Counted from the first letter of the stretch, positions 6,711-18,766 are shown. The stretch is 64,000 nt of DNA from Bacteroidales bacterium (GCA_910575545.1 CAJTFH010000011.1:31738-95737), one strand, 5' to 3'. The notes: generated from the sequence alone by a model not told the origin. Program-made: numbers and translations.

Positions 6711-9700
6711 TTATCCGATAGCTTCAGGTGCGGGACGACGGTTTACATCCTCCTCACTCACAACAATATCATTGATATCGTCGCGTGAGCCCACAACGAT
6801 GCGTTCATATTGGCGCAGACCGGTACCGGCGGGAATCAGATGACCGCAGATAACATTCTCTTTCATTCCTTCGAGCGTATCTGTCTTACCGTTGATGGCA
6901 GCCTCGTTAAGCACCTTGGTGGTTTCCTGGAATGATGCAGCCGACATAAACGACGAAGTCTGCAATGCGGCGCGGGTAATACCTTGCAGAATCTGCTCCG
7001 AAGTAGCGGGCACGGCATCGCGCACAGTCACAATCTTCAGGTCGCGGCGCTTCAGAGCGGAATTCTCATCGCGCAACTTGCGGGCGGTTATGATCTGGCC
7101 CGGTTTCAGCGATTCTGAATCACCGGCATCAACCACAACTTTCTTGCCCCATATGCGGTCGTTCTCATCCATGAAATCACGCTTGTCAACAACCTGCTGT
7201 TCAAGGAAGCTGGTGTCCCCCGGATCAACAATGTTGACCTTGCGCATCATCTGGCGCACAATCACCTCAAAGTGCTTGTCATTGATTTTCACACCCTGCA
7301 TACGATACACATCCTGAACCTCGTTGACGATATACTCCTGAACGGCCGTCGGGCCCATGATGTTGAGGATATCAGTCGGGGTGATGGCACCGTCAGACAA
7401 CGGTGTGCCTGCACGCACATAATCATTCTCCTGCACGAGAATCTGCTTCGACAGAGGCACGAGATATTTCTTCTCCTCACCGAGCTTCGATGTCACAGAT
7501 ATCTCACGGTTACCACGTTTCACACGGCCGAACTTAACCTCACCGTCTATCTCCGACACGATGGCGGGATTCGACGGGTTACGGGCCTCGAACAACTCGG
7601 TGACACGGGGCAGACCACCGGTGATGTCACCGGCGCCACCGGCAGAGCGGGTAATCTTCACAAACACCTCACCCGGCTTAACCTCCTGACCCTCCTCAAA
7701 CATAAGGTGGGCATTCACAGGCAATGCATAAGTTTTGAGGATATTACCCTCAGAATCAACGATGCAAGCCTCAGGAACACGTGTGCGGTCTTTCGACTCT
7801 ATGATAATCTTCTCGCGGAGACCCGACTGCTCGTCGGCATCCACACGATAAGTCACATTCTCAATCAGGTTATTATAGTGCAGCTTACCGCCGACCTCAC
7901 TCACGATTACGGCATTGAAGGGGTCCCATTCGCAGATAACGTCGCCGTTCTTCACTTTGGCGCCATCCTTAAAATAGAGTTTCGAGCCGTAAGGGATATT
8001 GGCCGACGTCAGCAACATCTTAGTGGTCGGGTCGATAATGCGCATCTCGGTCAGACGGCCTATCACCACCTCTACAGGATTGCCGTCCGAACCTTTCTCA
8101 TCGGTCTGCACAGTGCGCAGCTCCTCCAGTTCGAGAATACCTTCGTAACGCGAAGTAATGGTAGACACGGCAGCGATGTTCGAGGCCACACCACCGACGT
8201 GGAAGGTTCGCAGGGTCAGCTGGGTACCCGGCTCACCGATTGACTGCGCGGCAATCACACCGACAGCCTCCCCAATCTGCACCGGACGGTGTGTGGCCAG
8301 GTTGCGGCCGTAACACTTGGCGCAGACCCCATGTTTCGACTCACAGGTCAGCACAGAGCGGATTTCAACCGATTCAATCGGCGACTCATTGATGCGGTCG
8401 GCAGCGGCATCGTTGATTTCATCACCGGCCTTGACGATAATCTCCCCGGTGGTGGGATCCACAATGTCGTGAACCGACACACGGCCAAGGATACGCTCGC
8501 CCAAAGAAGCCACAACCTCATCGTTGTTCTTGATTTCACGGCATACAAGGCCTCGCAATGTGCCGCAATCCTCTTCGCGGATAATGACATCGTGGGCAAC
8601 ATCTACCAGACGACGTGTCAGATAACCTGCGTCGGCAGTCTTCAACGCCGTGTCGGCAAGACCCTTACGGGCACCGTGAGTAGAGATAAAGTATTCCAAC
8701 ACGCTCAGACCCTCCTTGAAGTTCGCCAAAATCGGGTTCTCGATAATCTGGCCACCTTCCGCACCGGCTTTCTGAGGCTTAGCCATCAGACCACGCATAC
8801 CGGCCAGCTGACGGATCTGGTCTTTAGATCCACGCGCACCTGAGTCAAGCATCATGAACACCGAGTTGAAGCCCTGGTCGGCCTCGGTCATCTGCTTCAT
8901 CAGCACGTCGGTCAGACGCGAATTCACATGCGTCCATATATCGATAATCTGGTTATAGCGCTCGTTGTTGGTGATGAATCCCATCGCATAGTTGTTCATC
9001 ACCTCCTCAACCTGCTCATAACCTTCCTGAACGATTTTTTCCTTTTCGGGCGGGATGATAACATCACCAAGGTTAAACGACAGACCTCCGCGGAACGCCA
9101 TATAATAACCCATGTTCTTGATATCGTCGAGGAACTGGGCAGAACGGGGAATACCGCACTTCTTGATAACCTTACCGATGATGTTACGGAGCGACTTCTT
9201 TGAAATCAGCTCATTGACATAACCGATTTCCTTAGGCACGAACTCATTGAAAAGCACACGGCCAACAGAAGTATTCTCAACCAGGCGCTTGACCGGATTG
9301 CCCTCTTCGTCAACATCGTCAACCATCACGCTCACAGGAGCGTGTAACGTAACCTTACCTTCGTTATAGGCAATCTGAGCCTCTTCTGGACCATAGAACT
9401 TCGACCCTTCGCCCTTCGCCCCCTTGCGGAGCTTGGTGATGTAATACAGTCCGAGAACCATATCCTGAGAAGGCACAGTGATAGGCGCACCGTTGGCCGG
9501 ATTGAGGATATTGTGCGAACCGAGCATAAGCATCTGGGCTTCAAGAATAGCCTCATTTCCAAGGGGCAAGTGCACAGCCATCTGGTCACCGTCGAAGTCG
9601 GCATTGAAAGCCGTACATGCCAACGGGTGCAACTGGATTGCCTTACCCTCAATCATCTTGGGCTGGAACGCCTGGATACCCAGACGGTGAAGTGTCGGGG

Positions 9701-11009
9701 CACGGTTCAGAAGCACCGGATGACCTTTCATCACATTCTCAAGGATATCCCATACAACCGGTTCCTTGCGGTCAACAATCTTCTTGGCAGATTTAACAGT
9801 CTTCACAATGCCGCGTTCAATCAGTTTGCGGATTACAAACGGCTTGTAAAGCTCTGCTGCCATATATTTCGGAATACCGCACTCGTGCATCTTCAGCTCG
9901 GGGCCTACAACGATAACCGAGCGGGCTGAATAGTCAACACGCTTACCGAGAAGGTTCTGGCGGAAACGTCCCTGCTTACCTTTCAGCGAATCTGAAAGAG
10001 ACTTCAGCGGACGGTTGGCATCAGTCTTGACAGCCGACGACTTGCGCGAGTTGTCGAGCAGCGAATCCACAGCCTCCTGAAGCATACGCTTCTCATTGCG
10101 CAGAATCACCTCCGGCGCCTTGATTTCAATCAACCTCTTCAGACGGTTGTTACGGATAATCACACGGCGGTAGAGGTCATTGAGGTCGGAAGTGGCAAAG
10201 CGGCCACCATCCAGGGGCACCAGAGGGCGCAAATCGGGCGGAATAACCGGCACAGCCTGCAGAATCATCCATTCCGGTTTGTTACGGTGTGCCGACGCAC
10301 GGAACGACTCAACAACCTGCAGCCTCTTCAGAGCATCGGTCTTACGCTGCTGCGACCCGTCGGTATTGGCGGTGTGGCGCAGCGAATACGACAGCTCGTC
10401 GAGGTTGATTGTGCGCAGTAGGTCATAAATCGCTTCCGCACCCATCTTGGCGACGAACTTGTTGGGATCGTCGTCTGCAAGGCTGCGGTTATCCTCAGGC
10501 AGCTTCTCCAGGAAATCGAAATATTCCTCCTCCGAGAGCAGATCCATCTTGGAAAGCTCCTCGGCAAAAGGCCCGGGATTGATAACGATGTAACGCTCGT
10601 AATAAATCACGGCATCGAGCTTCTTGCTCGGAATGCCGAGAAGATAGCCTATCTTGTTGGGCAGCGAACGGAAATACCAGATATGGGCAACCGGAACAAC
10701 CAGCTTGATGTGACCCATGCGCTCACGGCGCACCTTCTTTTCTGTCACCTCAACACCGCAGCGGTCACACACAATCCCCTTGTAACGGATGCGCTTATAT
10801 TTTCCGCAATGGCACTCATAATCCTTCACCGGTCCGAAGATACGCTCACAGAACAAGCCGTCGCGTTCAGGCTTGTATGTGCGGTAGTTGATGGTCTCCG
10901 GCTTGAGAACCTCGCCTGACGATTTCTCCAGAATCTCCTCAGGCGATGCAAGGCCGATTGAAATCTTGGAAAAACTCGTTTTCGACTTATTTTCTTTTCT
11001 AAAAGCCAT
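6711..11009 (-). CDS. rpoC: DNA-directed RNA polymerase subunit beta'
   Basis: The 1432-residue protein is the full-length beta' subunit. The N-terminal zinc site is [20 protein letters not shown] (about residues 66-85). The catalytic Mg-binding loop [15 protein letters not shown] is at about residue 468. The bridge/trigger region shows [25 protein letters not shown], and a second zinc cluster is CGTLRGLVC with [13 protein letters not shown]. The C-terminus ([12 protein letters not shown]) matches Bacteroidetes homologues. It forms the catalytic centre with RpoB. The gene lies 125 bp after rpoB, with a hairpin between the two, and is followed by an intrinsic terminator. Confidence 0.99.
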   Translation of the reverse strand: MAFRKENKSKTSFSKISIGLASPEEILEKSSGEVLKPETINYRTYKPERDGLFCERIFGPVKDYECHCGKYKRIRYKGIVCDRCGVEVTEKKVRRERMGHIKLVVPVAHIWYFRSLPNKIGYLLGIPSKKLDAVIYYERYIVINPGPFAEELSKMDLLSEEEYFDFLEKLPEDNRSLADDDPNKFVAKMGAEAIYDLLRTINLDELSYSLRHTANTDGSQQRKTDALKRLQVVESFRASAHRNKPEWMILQAVPVIPPDLRPLVPLDGGRFATSDLNDLYRRVIIRNNRLKRLIEIKAPEVILRNEKRMLQEAVDSLLDNSRKSSAVKTDANRPLKSLSDSLKGKQGRFRQNLLGKRVDYSARSVIVVGPELKMHECGIPKYMAAELYKPFVIRKLIERGIVKTVKSAKKIVDRKEPVVWDILENVMKGHPVLLNRAPTLHRLGIQAFQPKMIEGKAIQLHPLACTAFNADFDGDQMAVHLPLGNEAILEAQMLMLGSHNILNPANGAPITVPSQDMVLGLYYITKLRKGAKGEGSKFYGPEEAQIAYNEGKVTLHAPVSVMVDDVDEEGNPVKRLVENTSVGRVLFNEFVPKEIGYVNELISKKSLRNIIGKVIKKCGIPRSAQFLDDIKNMGYYMAFRGGLSFNLGDVIIPPEKEKIVQEGYEQVEEVMNNYAMGFITNNERYNQIIDIWTHVNSRLTDVLMKQMTEADQGFNSVFMMLDSGARGSKDQIRQLAGMRGLMAKPQKAGAEGGQIIENPILANFKEGLSVLEYFISTHGARKGLADTALKTADAGYLTRRLVDVAHDVIIREEDCGTLRGLVCREIKNNDEVVASLGERILGRVSVHDIVDPTTGEIIVKAGDEINDAAADRINESPIESVEIRSVLTCESKHGVCAKCYGRNLATHRPVQIGEAVGVIAAQSIGEPGTQLTLRTFHVGGVASNIAAVSTITSRYEGILELEELRTVQTDEKGSDGNPVEVVIGRLTEMRIIDPTTKMLLTSANIPYGSKLYFKDGAKVKNGDVICEWDPFNAVIVSEVGGKLHYNNLIENVTYRVDADEQSGLREKIIIESKDRTRVPEACIVDSEGNILKTYALPVNAHLMFEEGQEVKPGEVFVKITRSAGGAGDITGGLPRVTELFEARNPSNPAIVSEIDGEVKFGRVKRGNREISVTSKLGEEKKYLVPLSKQILVQENDYVRAGTPLSDGAITPTDILNIMGPTAVQEYIVNEVQDVYRMQGVKINDKHFEVIVRQMMRKVNIVDPGDTSFLEQQVVDKRDFMDENDRIWGKKVVVDAGDSESLKPGQIITARKLRDENSALKRRDLKIVTVRDAVPATSEQILQGITRAALQTSSFMSAASFQETTKVLNEAAINGKTDTLEGMKENVICGHLIPAGTGLRQYERIVVGSRDDINDIVVSEEDVNRRPAPEAIG

Positions 11010-11095
11010 ATATTGTTTTAAAAGAGAGTTTTATTGCTTTAAAATAGCCCCTATCTACATAGCGGCGGTTATACCCCGTTGATGAAGGGCTGCGC

Positions 11096-11121
11096 CATAA
11101 CGGCCCTGATGAGCCGTTATG
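11096..11121 (-). repeat. Hairpin between rpoB and rpoC
   Basis: CATAACGGC (11096-11104) and GCCGTTATG (11113-11121) form a 9-bp stem with an 8-base loop, lying between the rpoB stop and the rpoC start. It has no T-run, so an RNA-processing or stability role is more likely than termination. Confidence 0.65.
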
Positions 11122-11134
11122 ACACATCCTCATA

Positions 11135-14100
11135 TTATTGCTCGAGGTTGATGCTAAGGCCCAGACCCTGCAACTCATGCAGAAGCACGTTGAGTGATTC
11201 CGGGATACCGGCCTGCGGCATCGGCTCACCCTTAACGATTGCCTCATAGGCTTTCGAGCGGCCGGTGACATCGTCACTCTTGATTGTCAGAATCTCCTGA
11301 AGCACGTGTGATGCGCCGAATGCCTCAAGCGCCCAGACCTCCATCTCTCCGAAACGCTGGCCACCAAACTGGGCCTTACCGCCGAGAGGCTGCTGGGTGA
11401 TGAGTGAGTACGGGCCGATAGAACGGGCATGCATCTTGTCCTCAACCATGTGGCCGAGTTTCAGCATGTAAATAACACCCACTGTTGCAGGCTGGTCAAA
11501 CCGCTCGCCGGTACCGCCGTCATACAGGTAAGTCTTACCATAACGGGGAAGGCCGGCTTTGTCTGTCCATTCATTGAGGTCATCAAGCGTGGCACCGTCG
11601 AAAATCGGGGTTGCGAACTTCTCGCCAAGCTCACGCCCCGCCCATCCGAGCACGGTCTCGAAAATCTGGCCTAGGTTCATACGCGAAGGCACACCAAGCG
11701 GGTTCAGACAGATATCAACAGGCGTACCGTCGGCAAGGAACGGCATATCCTCCTGGCGAACAACCCTCGACACGATACCTTTGTTACCGTGGCGGCCGGC
11801 CATCTTGTCGCCCACACCGATTTTACGCTTCTTGGCGATATAAACTTTGGCAATCTGCATGATGCCGGAAGGCAGCTCGTCACCTATCGAAATATCGAAC
11901 TTCTTGCGGCGCAGTTCGGCATCAATCTCCTTCGACTTGCGCAGATAGTTGACGATGAGCTCGCGGATAAGTTCGTTTTTATGGTCGTCAGCAGTCCATT
12001 TGCTGAGGTTAACAGTGTCGAAGTCAACATCTTTCAAAGCGGCGGCAGTGAACTTGCCACCCTTCGGGATAATGTCGGTGCCGAGGAAATCTTTCACACC
12101 CTGTGAAGTCTTCCCGGCCGTCAATGTCATCAGCTTGCTGATAAGGAGGTCTTTCAGAGCCGACAGCTTTTCTTCATACTCCTCGTCGAGCTTCGGCAGA
12201 AGCGCCTGGGCGCTCTTGTTCATACGGCCGCTCTTGTTGGCACGTGTAAACAGGTTGCTGCCGATAACCACACCTTTTAGCGACGGCGATGCCTTCAGAG
12301 AAGCATCCTTCACATCTCCGGCCTTGTCGCCGAAAATCGCGCGGAGCAGCTTCTCTTCCGGTGTCGGGTCGCTCTCACCTTTAGGTGTGATTTTACCAAT
12401 CATTATATCACCCGGCACAACATGGGCACCGATGCGGATAATACCGCGCTCGTCAAGGTCTTTCGTAGCATCCTCGCTCACATTGGGGATATCCGACGTC
12501 AGCTCCTCCATACCGCGTTTTGTCTCGCGCACTTCGAGGCTGTATTCGTCAACATGCACGGAAGTCAGGATATCCTCCTTCACCATCCGCTCGTTCAACA
12601 CGATAGCATCCTCATAGTTATACCCCTTCCAAGGCATGAAGGCCACCTTCAGGTTGCGGCCAAGTGCAAGTTCGCCGTTTTCCGTGGCATACCCTTCGGT
12701 CAGGATATCGCCGGCCTTGACTCGCTGGCCCTTGTTGCATATCGGACGGAGGTCGATGGTAGTGCTCTGGTTCGTCTTGCGCCATTTCGGGATATGGTAT
12801 TCCTTGACCGGCTCCTCAAACGCCACAAACTCCTGTTCCTCAGTCCGGTCATAGCGTATACGGATGGTGGTGGCGTCAACAAACTCGATAACACCGTCAC
12901 CCTCGGCCATAACCTGGGTGCGGGAATCGCGCACAAGCTGGCCCTCGATACCGGTACCTACGATAGGAGCCTCGGAACGCATCAGAGGCACAGCCTGGCG
13001 CATCATGTTAGATCCCATCAACGCACGGTTGGCGTCATCATGCTCCAGGAACGGAATCAATGATGCCGCAATCGAAGCAATCTGCTGGGGCGCCACATCC
13101 ATAAGCTCCACCTCTGTCGGGGGAACAATCGGGAAGTCAGCATCCAGGCGGGCTTTCACCCTGGGGTTCCTGAACGTACCGTCATCAAGCACCGGAGCGT
13201 TACCCTGGGCGATAACCTTACCCTCTTCAACCTCCGCGGTGAGATAGGTCACATGATTATTGTCAAGGTCAACCTTGCCGTCGGCAACCTTACGGTACGG
13301 AGTTTCGATAAATCCGAGATCGTTAATCTTTGCATAAACGCAAAGCGACGAAATCAGACCGATATTCGGGCCTTCCGGGGTCTCGATCGGACACAGACGG
13401 CCATAATGGGTATAGTGCACGTCACGAACCTCGAAACCTGCACGCTCACGCGACAGACCGCCGGGGCCCAGGGCCGACAAACGGCGTTTATGGGTGATTT
13501 CAGCCAGCGGGTTCGTCTGGTCCATGAACTGCGACAACGCATTAGTGCCGAAGAACGTGTTGATAACCGACGAAATCGTCTTGGCATTGATAAGGTCAAT
13601 AGGAGTGAACACCTCATTGTCACGCACGTTCATGCGCTCGCGGATAGTGCGCGACATACGTGCCAGACCCACACCGAACTGGTTGTAGAGCTGCTCCCCG
13701 ACTGTGCGCACACGGCGGTTGCTCAGGTGGTCGATATCGTCGACATCAGTCTTCGAGTTGATAAGTTCGATAAGATACTTGATAATCTCGATGATATCCT
13801 CCTTCGTCAGAACCTTAACATCCATCGAAGTGGTCAGACCCAGTTTCTTGTTGATGCGGTAGCGGCCCACCTCACCAAGGTCATAACGCTTCTCCGAGAA
13901 GAAAAGGTTTGTGATTACCTCGCGTGCACTCGCGTCATCCGGCGGCTCTGCGTTGCGCAGTTGCCGGTAGATATATTGTATGGCCTCCTTCTCCGAGTTC
14001 GATGTATCTTTCTGAAGAGTGTTGAAGATAATCGAATAATCTGAAGTGTTGGCATCCTCTTTGTGCAGCAGAATAGTGCTCACACCCGAATCAAGGATAT

Positions 14101-14947
14101 CCTGGATATGATCCTCCTCAAGCACGGTCTCACGGTCAATCACAACGTCGTTACGCTCAATCGACACAACCTCGCCGGTATCCTCATCCACGAAATCCTC
14201 AACCCATGTGCGCAGCACCCTGGCAGCCAACTTGCGGCCAACGGCCTTTTTCAGATTGGCTTTGTTGACCCTCACCTCTTCGGCAAGGTCGAAAATCTCG
14301 ATGATGTCCTTATCGCTCTCAAGCCCGATGGCACGCAGCAACGTTGTCACCGGCAGCTTCTTCTTACGGTCGATATAGGCATACATCACATTGTTGATGT
14401 CTGTGGCAAACTCAATCCACGACCCGCGGAACGGGATGATACGCGCCGAATAAAGCTTCGTGCCGTTGGCATGGGTGCTCTGTCCGAAGAACACACCCGG
14501 CGAGCGGTGAAGCTGCGACACAACGACACGCTCAGCGCCATTGATCACAAACGTACCCTTATCCGTCATATAAGGAATCGGGCCCAGATAAACATCCTGC
14601 ACAACCGTTGCGAAATCCTCATGATCCGGATCAGTGCAATAAAGTTTCAGCTTAGCCTTCAAAGGCACACTGTAAGTCTGGCCACGCTCCAGACACTCCT
14701 CTATCGAGTAACGGGGCGGGTCGATGTAATAATCCAGGAATTCAAGAACGAAATTGTTCCTGGTGTCCGCAATCGGGAAATTCTCTGCAAAAACCTTGTA
14801 GAGACCCTCGTTATTTCTTTTTTCAGGAGGAGTGTCAAGCTGAAGGAAATCTTTAAACGACTTCAGCTGCACCTCGAGAAAATCGGGGTAAGGAAGCGGG
14901 TTCTTTACCGTCGCAAAGTTTACGCGGGGTTTATCTGTTGTTGACAT
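11135..14947 (-). CDS. rpoB: DNA-directed RNA polymerase subunit beta
   Basis: The 1270-residue protein is the full-length beta subunit. Recognisable parts are the N-terminal lobe ([24 protein letters not shown]), the rifampicin-binding region ([34 protein letters not shown]), [28 protein letters not shown] and the C-terminal [19 protein letters not shown]. In the rifampicin region the usual Gln, Asp, His, Arg and Ser/Leu positions look wild type. The gene is separated from rplL by a terminator-like attenuator and a ~500-bp spacer, so it may be transcribed both by readthrough and from its own start. Confidence 0.99.
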   Translation of the reverse strand: MSTTDKPRVNFATVKNPLPYPDFLEVQLKSFKDFLQLDTPPEKRNNEGLYKVFAENFPIADTRNNFVLEFLDYYIDPPRYSIEECLERGQTYSVPLKAKLKLYCTDPDHEDFATVVQDVYLGPIPYMTDKGTFVINGAERVVVSQLHRSPGVFFGQSTHANGTKLYSARIIPFRGSWIEFATDINNVMYAYIDRKKKLPVTTLLRAIGLESDKDIIEIFDLAEEVRVNKANLKKAVGRKLAARVLRTWVEDFVDEDTGEVVSIERNDVVIDRETVLEEDHIQDILDSGVSTILLHKEDANTSDYSIIFNTLQKDTSNSEKEAIQYIYRQLRNAEPPDDASAREVITNLFFSEKRYDLGEVGRYRINKKLGLTTSMDVKVLTKEDIIEIIKYLIELINSKTDVDDIDHLSNRRVRTVGEQLYNQFGVGLARMSRTIRERMNVRDNEVFTPIDLINAKTISSVINTFFGTNALSQFMDQTNPLAEITHKRRLSALGPGGLSRERAGFEVRDVHYTHYGRLCPIETPEGPNIGLISSLCVYAKINDLGFIETPYRKVADGKVDLDNNHVTYLTAEVEEGKVIAQGNAPVLDDGTFRNPRVKARLDADFPIVPPTEVELMDVAPQQIASIAASLIPFLEHDDANRALMGSNMMRQAVPLMRSEAPIVGTGIEGQLVRDSRTQVMAEGDGVIEFVDATTIRIRYDRTEEQEFVAFEEPVKEYHIPKWRKTNQSTTIDLRPICNKGQRVKAGDILTEGYATENGELALGRNLKVAFMPWKGYNYEDAIVLNERMVKEDILTSVHVDEYSLEVRETKRGMEELTSDIPNVSEDATKDLDERGIIRIGAHVVPGDIMIGKITPKGESDPTPEEKLLRAIFGDKAGDVKDASLKASPSLKGVVIGSNLFTRANKSGRMNKSAQALLPKLDEEYEEKLSALKDLLISKLMTLTAGKTSQGVKDFLGTDIIPKGGKFTAAALKDVDFDTVNLSKWTADDHKNELIRELIVNYLRKSKEIDAELRRKKFDISIGDELPSGIMQIAKVYIAKKRKIGVGDKMAGRHGNKGIVSRVVRQEDMPFLADGTPVDICLNPLGVPSRMNLGQIFETVLGWAGRELGEKFATPIFDGATLDDLNEWTDKAGLPRYGKTYLYDGGTGERFDQPATVGVIYMLKLGHMVEDKMHARSIGPYSLITQQPLGGKAQFGGQRFGEMEVWALEAFGASHVLQEILTIKSDDVTGRSKAYEAIVKGEPMPQAGIPESLNVLLHELQGLGLSINLEQ

Positions 14948-15373
14948 CTAATAAATATATAGTTTTGAAAACTCTAAATTCCGGAAGAAATCACCTTCCC
15001 TCAATCCACATACCATCACACCTTCACCACAAACCATCTCACCACTAAAACCATCCCACCATCTCCAACCATCGAATGCCACCTCCCCTCACTCCATCAG
15101 CCGGGCGCCATAGCGGCCTTTCATAGCCAATACCTAAACCGGCCACAGCCATTAATCGCCCTTACCAACTTCGGTAACTTATATTAGCCTTTTCTAGCCA
15201 ATAAGCGGCCCTCCTTACTTGCCATCATAGGCCCTCACCAGCCTTTGATGGCCTTTATCAGCCTTTAAAAGCCTATCTCCCATCCGCCGATTCCAAATGT
15301 CTTCATTGCGTTAAATAAGCCTAAACTTACATAAACGTTCACAAATAAAGTTAATCGTTATCCCCCTTCTACG
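14948..15373 (-). other. Long repeat-rich leader upstream of rpoB
   Basis: There is no gene in this spacer. The part at ~15100-15290 is built of short degenerate units: read on the minus strand, AAAGGC, GGCT and GGCC recur every 10-20 bases. No clear consensus promoter is seen, though TAAGTTTA on the minus strand near 15330 is a weak -7 candidate. It probably contains the 5' leader of rpoB. Confidence 0.5.
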
Positions 15374-15413
15374 CAAAAAGGTTAAGCATCTGCCTTCCGG
15401 CAGACACTTAACC
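15374..15413 (-). terminator. Intrinsic terminator/attenuator between rplL and rpoB
   Basis: The arms 15380-15394 and 15399-15413 pair at 13 of 15 positions around the loop TTCC, and on the minus strand TTTTTG follows directly. It lies ~30 bases after the rplL stop. A partial terminator at this place is known in other bacteria, where it gives more ribosomal protein than RNA polymerase. Confidence 0.8.
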
Positions 15414-15442
15414 GAATCTCCTGTAGTCCTACAGGGACGTTA

Positions 15443-15817
15443 TTATTTCAGCTCAACTTCAGCACCAGCCTCTTCGAGGTTCTTTTTGAGATCCTCGGCA
15501 GCTGCCTTGTCAAGACCTTCTTTGAGCACGCTGGGTGCGCCGTCAACCATTTCTTTTGCTTCCTTCAAGCCAAGACCGGTCAGCTCTTTAACCAGCTTCA
15601 CAACCTGAAGTTTAGCAGCACCGGCCGATTTCAGAACTACATCGAAAGATGTTTTCTCCTCAGCGGCGGGTGCACCGGCTGCAGGGCCGGCAGCAACTGC
15701 TACAGCAGCAGCGGCGGGTTCAATGCCATATTCGTCTTTGAGGATCTGAGCAAGTTCGTTTACTTCCTTTACGGTAAGGTTAACAAGTTGTTCTGCAAAA
15801 GCTTTCAAATCTGCCAT
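15443..15817 (-). CDS. rplL: 50S ribosomal protein L7/L12
   Basis: The 124-residue protein has the N-terminal dimerisation helices ([28 protein letters not shown]), the Ala-rich hinge ([17 protein letters not shown], about 36-52) and the conserved C-terminal factor-binding domain ([39 protein letters not shown]). It forms the ribosomal stalk with L10 and recruits GTPase factors. It lies 39 bp after rplJ and ends just before an attenuator. Confidence 0.99.
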   Translation of the reverse strand: MADLKAFAEQLVNLTVKEVNELAQILKDEYGIEPAAAAVAVAAGPAAGAPAAEEKTSFDVVLKSAGAAKLQVVKLVKELTGLGLKEAKEMVDGAPSVLKEGLDKAAAEDLKKNLEEAGAEVELK

Positions 15818-15856
15818 TTTAGTATGTTTTTATTTGTTTTGTTCAAATTTGGGTTA

Positions 15857-16381
15857 TTAGTCTTCTTTTTTGGAGAGGGTTTCCAGTATACCATGCAGCT
15901 TCGTGCCACCGGAGGTGAGAGCCGAAACAACATTCTTCGCAGGCGACTGGAGAAGGGCAACAACATCGGCGATGAGCTCGTTCTTGCTCTTGATGCTGCA
16001 GAGGGTCTCAAGCTGGTCTTCACCAACATAAATGGTCTCCTCTACATATGCGGCTTTCAGGCGGGGAAGAACATCGTCTTTCTGCTTGAAATCCTTCAGG
16101 AGTTTCGCAGGAGCATTGCCGACATTTGAGAACATAATCGAGGTTGCTCCCTTGAGCGCCCCGTAAATCTCGCTGTAGTCACCTTCTTTCCCTTCAAGAG
16201 CCTTGTGGAGAAGAGTGTTCTTCACTACCATCAATTTGATGTCGCTCTTGGAGCATGCCCGGCGGAGAGCTGATGTGCGCTCCGCATTGAGCCCGGCGGT
16301 TTCAACAAGATAGAAGCAGCTATACTCATTGAGAGTTTCCGCAATCTTGTTAATTATAATTCCTTTATCTTCCTTTTTCAT
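15857..16381 (-). CDS. rplJ: 50S ribosomal protein L10
   Basis: L10 anchors L7/L12 dimers on the ribosome. The start used here is ATG 16381 (MKKEDKG), which fits the family; a second in-frame ATG at 16390 adds MTT. From 16381 the product has about 174 residues, with the typical blocks YLVETAGLNAERTSALRR, LMVVKNTLLHKAL and GATSIMFSN, and the C-terminal stalk helix SALTSGGTKLHGILETLSKK. The gene begins only ~20 bp after rplA, so no long separate L10 leader is present. Confidence 0.98.
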   Translation of the reverse strand: MKKEDKGIIINKIAETLNEYSCFYLVETAGLNAERTSALRRACSKSDIKLMVVKNTLLHKALEGKEGDYSEIYGALKGATSIMFSNVGNAPAKLLKDFKQKDDVLPRLKAAYVEETIYVGEDQLETLCSIKSKNELIADVVALLQSPAKNVVSALTSGGTKLHGILETLSKKED

Positions 16382-16401
16382 TGTCGTCAAAAGTTTTTTG
16401 A

Positions 16402-17097
16402 TTAATCGTCAATGGTCTTGGAGTCGACCTTGATACCGGGACCCATCGTGCTCGAAAGATAAATGCTCTTTATATATGTTCCCTTTGCCGTTGAAGGCTT
16501 CAGTTTAATCAACGTGTTGATGAACTCACGGGCGTTATCCCTCATCTGTTCAGGTGTGAACGACACCTTACCCAGCGAAGTGTGAACGATTCCGTTCTTG
16601 TCGACCTTAAAGTCAATCTTACCCTTCTTGACCTCTTCAACAGCTTTTGCCACATCCATGGTCACCGTGCCGCTCTTAGGGTTAGGCATCAGGCCACGCG
16701 GGCCGAGAATACGACCCAGGGCACCGATTTTTCCCATAATTGCAGGTTGGGTGATGATAACGTCAACATCAGTCCATCCGCCTTTGATTTTCTCGATATA
16801 TTCGTCCAGACCAACATAGTCGGCACCGGCAGCCTTAGCGGCTGATTCAGCATCGGGGTTGCAGAGCACAAGAACACGAACCTGTTTACCTGTCCCGTGG
16901 GGAAGCGTCACAACGCCGCGAACCATCTGGTTTGCCTTACGGGGGTCAACGCCAAGACGCACATCAATGTCAAACGATGCATCGAATTTGGCATAGTTCG
17001 TTTCTTTAACTTTCACTGCTGCCTCGGCGAGCGAGTAGGCTTTCCCGGCTTCAATCTTCTCTAAAGCTAACTTTTGATTCTTTGTAAGTTTACCCAT
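16402..17097 (-). CDS. rplA: 50S ribosomal protein L1
   Basis: The 231-residue protein shows the L1 signatures [53 protein letters not shown] (about residues 127-144) and the C-terminal [20 protein letters not shown]1 forms the mobile stalk near the E site and in many bacteria represses its own operon. It is 14 bp after rplK, so the two are translated from one message. Confidence 0.99.
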   Translation of the reverse strand: MGKLTKNQKLALEKIEAGKAYSLAEAAVKVKETNYAKFDASFDIDVRLGVDPRKANQMVRGVVTLPHGTGKQVRVLVLCNPDAESAAKAAGADYVGLDEYIEKIKGGWTDVDVIITQPAIMGKIGALGRILGPRGLMPNPKSGTVTMDVAKAVEEVKKGKIDFKVDKNGIVHTSLGKVSFTPEQMRDNAREFINTLIKLKPSTAKGTYIKSIYLSSTMGPGIKVDSKTIDD

Positions 17098-17111
17098 GTC
17101 AATTGAAGTTT

Positions 17112-17555
17112 TTAGTTGTTTTCAGGGAATGCCCCTTTCACGGTGATACCCATACTTCTGGCCGTACCGGCAACCATACGCATTGCCGATTCAACAGTAA
17201 AGCAGTTCAAATCAGGCATCTTATCGGTAGCGATTGTCTTAACCTGCTCCCAGGTGATTTCTGCAACTTTCTGACGGTTGGGCTGCGCAGAACCTTTCTT
17301 AATCTTTGCAACTTCCATCAGCTGGATAGCAACCGGGGGGGTCTTGACAATGAAATCAAAACTTTTGTCCGAGTAATATGTGATTATTACCGGGAGCACC
17401 TTTCCGGCTTTGTCCTGGGTGCGGGCATTGAATTGCTTGCAAAACTCCATGATATTGATACCCTTGGAGCCGAGCGCAGGACCTACTGGAGGTGAAGGGT
17501 TTGCTGCGCCACCTTTAATCTGCAATTTGATCTGTCCAGCAATTTCTTTAGCCAT
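17112..17555 (-). CDS. rplK: 50S ribosomal protein L11
   Basis: The 147-residue protein has the full L11 pattern: [35 protein letters not shown] at the N-terminus, FDFIVKTPP, and the C-terminal rRNA-binding domain with [22 protein letters not shown]. It binds the GTPase-associated centre of 23S rRNA. A 253-bp spacer separates it from nusG, which is long for this operon. Confidence 0.99.
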   Translation of the reverse strand: MAKEIAGQIKLQIKGGAANPSPPVGPALGSKGINIMEFCKQFNARTQDKAGKVLPVIITYYSDKSFDFIVKTPPVAIQLMEVAKIKKGSAQPNRQKVAEITWEQVKTIATDKMPDLNCFTVESAMRMVAGTARSMGITVKGAFPENN

Positions 17556-17808
17556 TGTTTAATAAATCATTATTTGGTGTTACGAATTGCGCCTGATTAA
17601 AGTCGGCGGCTCGGTGCGTAACCACCTTTCCGCCACTATATCCTGCGCTTTACTTGCGACGGCTGTCCAAAACACTGCTGTGTGGACTGCCAAGATCCGC
17701 CCGTCCGAGGCTCTCCCTCATCGGCTTCGGAACTTTCTCAACAACGGCCGCCCTTCTTCCGAAGACCGGCCCCTTTGTCCAGCACCTCCACCTGGGGAAG
17801 TGAACGCG
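17556..17808 (-). other. 253-bp leader between nusG and rplK
   Basis: There is no ORF on the operon strand. The sequence is GC-rich and contains many short complementary segments (for example GGCCGGTCTTCGG near 17755), so it may fold. It is where an L1- or L11-dependent control site would be expected, but I cannot recognise a known motif. Confidence 0.45.
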
Positions 17809-18360
17809 TCACTCGCGCTCTACCTGCGAATTTTCCAACTCCAAAGGAGTCTCGCGGCCGAAAATCTTGACCATGACCCTGAGCTTTTTCTTTTCGGGCA
17901 ACACCTCTGTCACTTTCCCGTTGAAACCGCTGAACGCCCCACTGTTGACTTTCACTATCTCGCCAACAATGTAGTCGTTAACGCCCTCTTCAAGATTCTC
18001 ATTGATGTCGTCGGCCGTGCCGAGCATACGCATAACTTCACTCTCACGCAACGGTTCGGGTTTTGCATCCTTTCCGCGCCCTTTTAGGAAGTCGATAACA
18101 TTGGTCGTGTTGACCAGCTCGTGCACTACCTCCCCGATCAGTTCAGCCTCTACAAACACATAACCGGAATAAAGATTGCGCTCTTTCACAACCTTTTTCC
18201 CGTTTTTGATGGTGAGAACCTTCTCGGTGGGAATCAACACCTGGAAAACATGGTTGCCAAGGTCAGTGTTTTTTATAGCTCCGTCGAGCAACTCCTTCAC
18301 CTTAGCTTCCTTTCCCGATATGGCACGAAGAACGTACCATGCTCTTTTTGTTTCAGCCAT
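17809..18360 (-). CDS. nusG: Transcription termination/antitermination factor NusG
   Basis: The 183-residue protein starts with the NGN domain (KRAWYVLRAISGKEAKVKELL, then NLYSGYVFVEAEL and VNTTNVIDFLKG) and ends with a KOW domain (VGEIVKVNSGAFSGFNGKVTEVLPEKKKLRVMVKIFGRETPLELENSQVE). It travels with RNA polymerase and links it to Rho or ribosomes. It lies 21 bp after secE, the usual order. Confidence 0.98.
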   Translation of the reverse strand: MAETKRAWYVLRAISGKEAKVKELLDGAIKNTDLGNHVFQVLIPTEKVLTIKNGKKVVKERNLYSGYVFVEAELIGEVVHELVNTTNVIDFLKGRGKDAKPEPLRESEVMRMLGTADDINENLEEGVNDYIVGEIVKVNSGAFSGFNGKVTEVLPEKKKLRVMVKIFGRETPLELENSQVERE

Positions 18361-18381
18361 TGATTAATACCACTTTAAAGA

Positions 18382-18582
18382 TTACTTTCCGAGACTGTAA
18401 ATCAGGTGCATGATGTTGTCAACCACTTGATCCATGACGAAGATTATCAGAGCGATAATCACGGAAGCTAACATCACGATACAAGCGCTTTTGATCAACT
18501 GCGTCTTTGTAGGCCAAGAAGTCTTATAGAGCAACTCGTCATAAGACTCCTCTATATTCGTAAGTAATTTCAATTTCTTCAT
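18382..18582 (-). CDS. secE: Preprotein translocase subunit SecE
   Basis: The start at 18582 gives MKKLKLLTNIEESYDELL and then KTSWPTKTQLIKSACIVMLASVIIALIIFVMDQVVDNIMHLIYSLGK, a 66-residue single-span SecE. The amphipathic helix with WPT before the membrane segment (about 35-57) is diagnostic. The open frame continues upstream to 18708, but that part reads through tRNA-Trp and is not coding. SecE clamps SecY in the translocon. Confidence 0.95.
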   Translation of the reverse strand: MKKLKLLTNIEESYDELLYKTSWPTKTQLIKSACIVMLASVIIALIIFVMDQVVDNIMHLIYSLGK

Positions 18583-18596
18583 TTCCGTTTTTTTAG

Positions 18597-18669
18597 CACG
18601 GGTTGAGAGACTCGAACTCCCGACACTTGGTTTTGGAGACCAATGCTCTACCAACTGAGCTAAACCCGT
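18597..18669 (-). tRNA. tRNA-Trp (anticodon CCA)
   Basis: The minus strand folds with acceptor ACGGGTT/AACCCGT, D arm TAGCTCAGTTGGTAGAGCA, anticodon arm TTGGT-CTCCAAA-ACCAA and T arm GGGAG-TTCGAGT-CTCTC. The anticodon CCA reads UGG. It lies between tuf and secE, a conserved place. Confidence 0.95.
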
Positions 18670-18766
18670 ATATAAGCTCCGGCAGACACCGCCTGGACTG
18701 GCGGACAAGCATCCGCCGGAGCTGTATTTCTGTCATCGGAATCCGTTTCGGGATTCCCAATCCAAA

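Noticed and set aside
6711..14947. Many long open frames on the plus strand opposite rpoC and rpoB
   Set aside because: They are mirror frames of highly conserved genes with biased codons and have no recognisable protein features.
18583..18708. Upstream extension of secE
   Set aside because: The extra residues are translated from tRNA-Trp.
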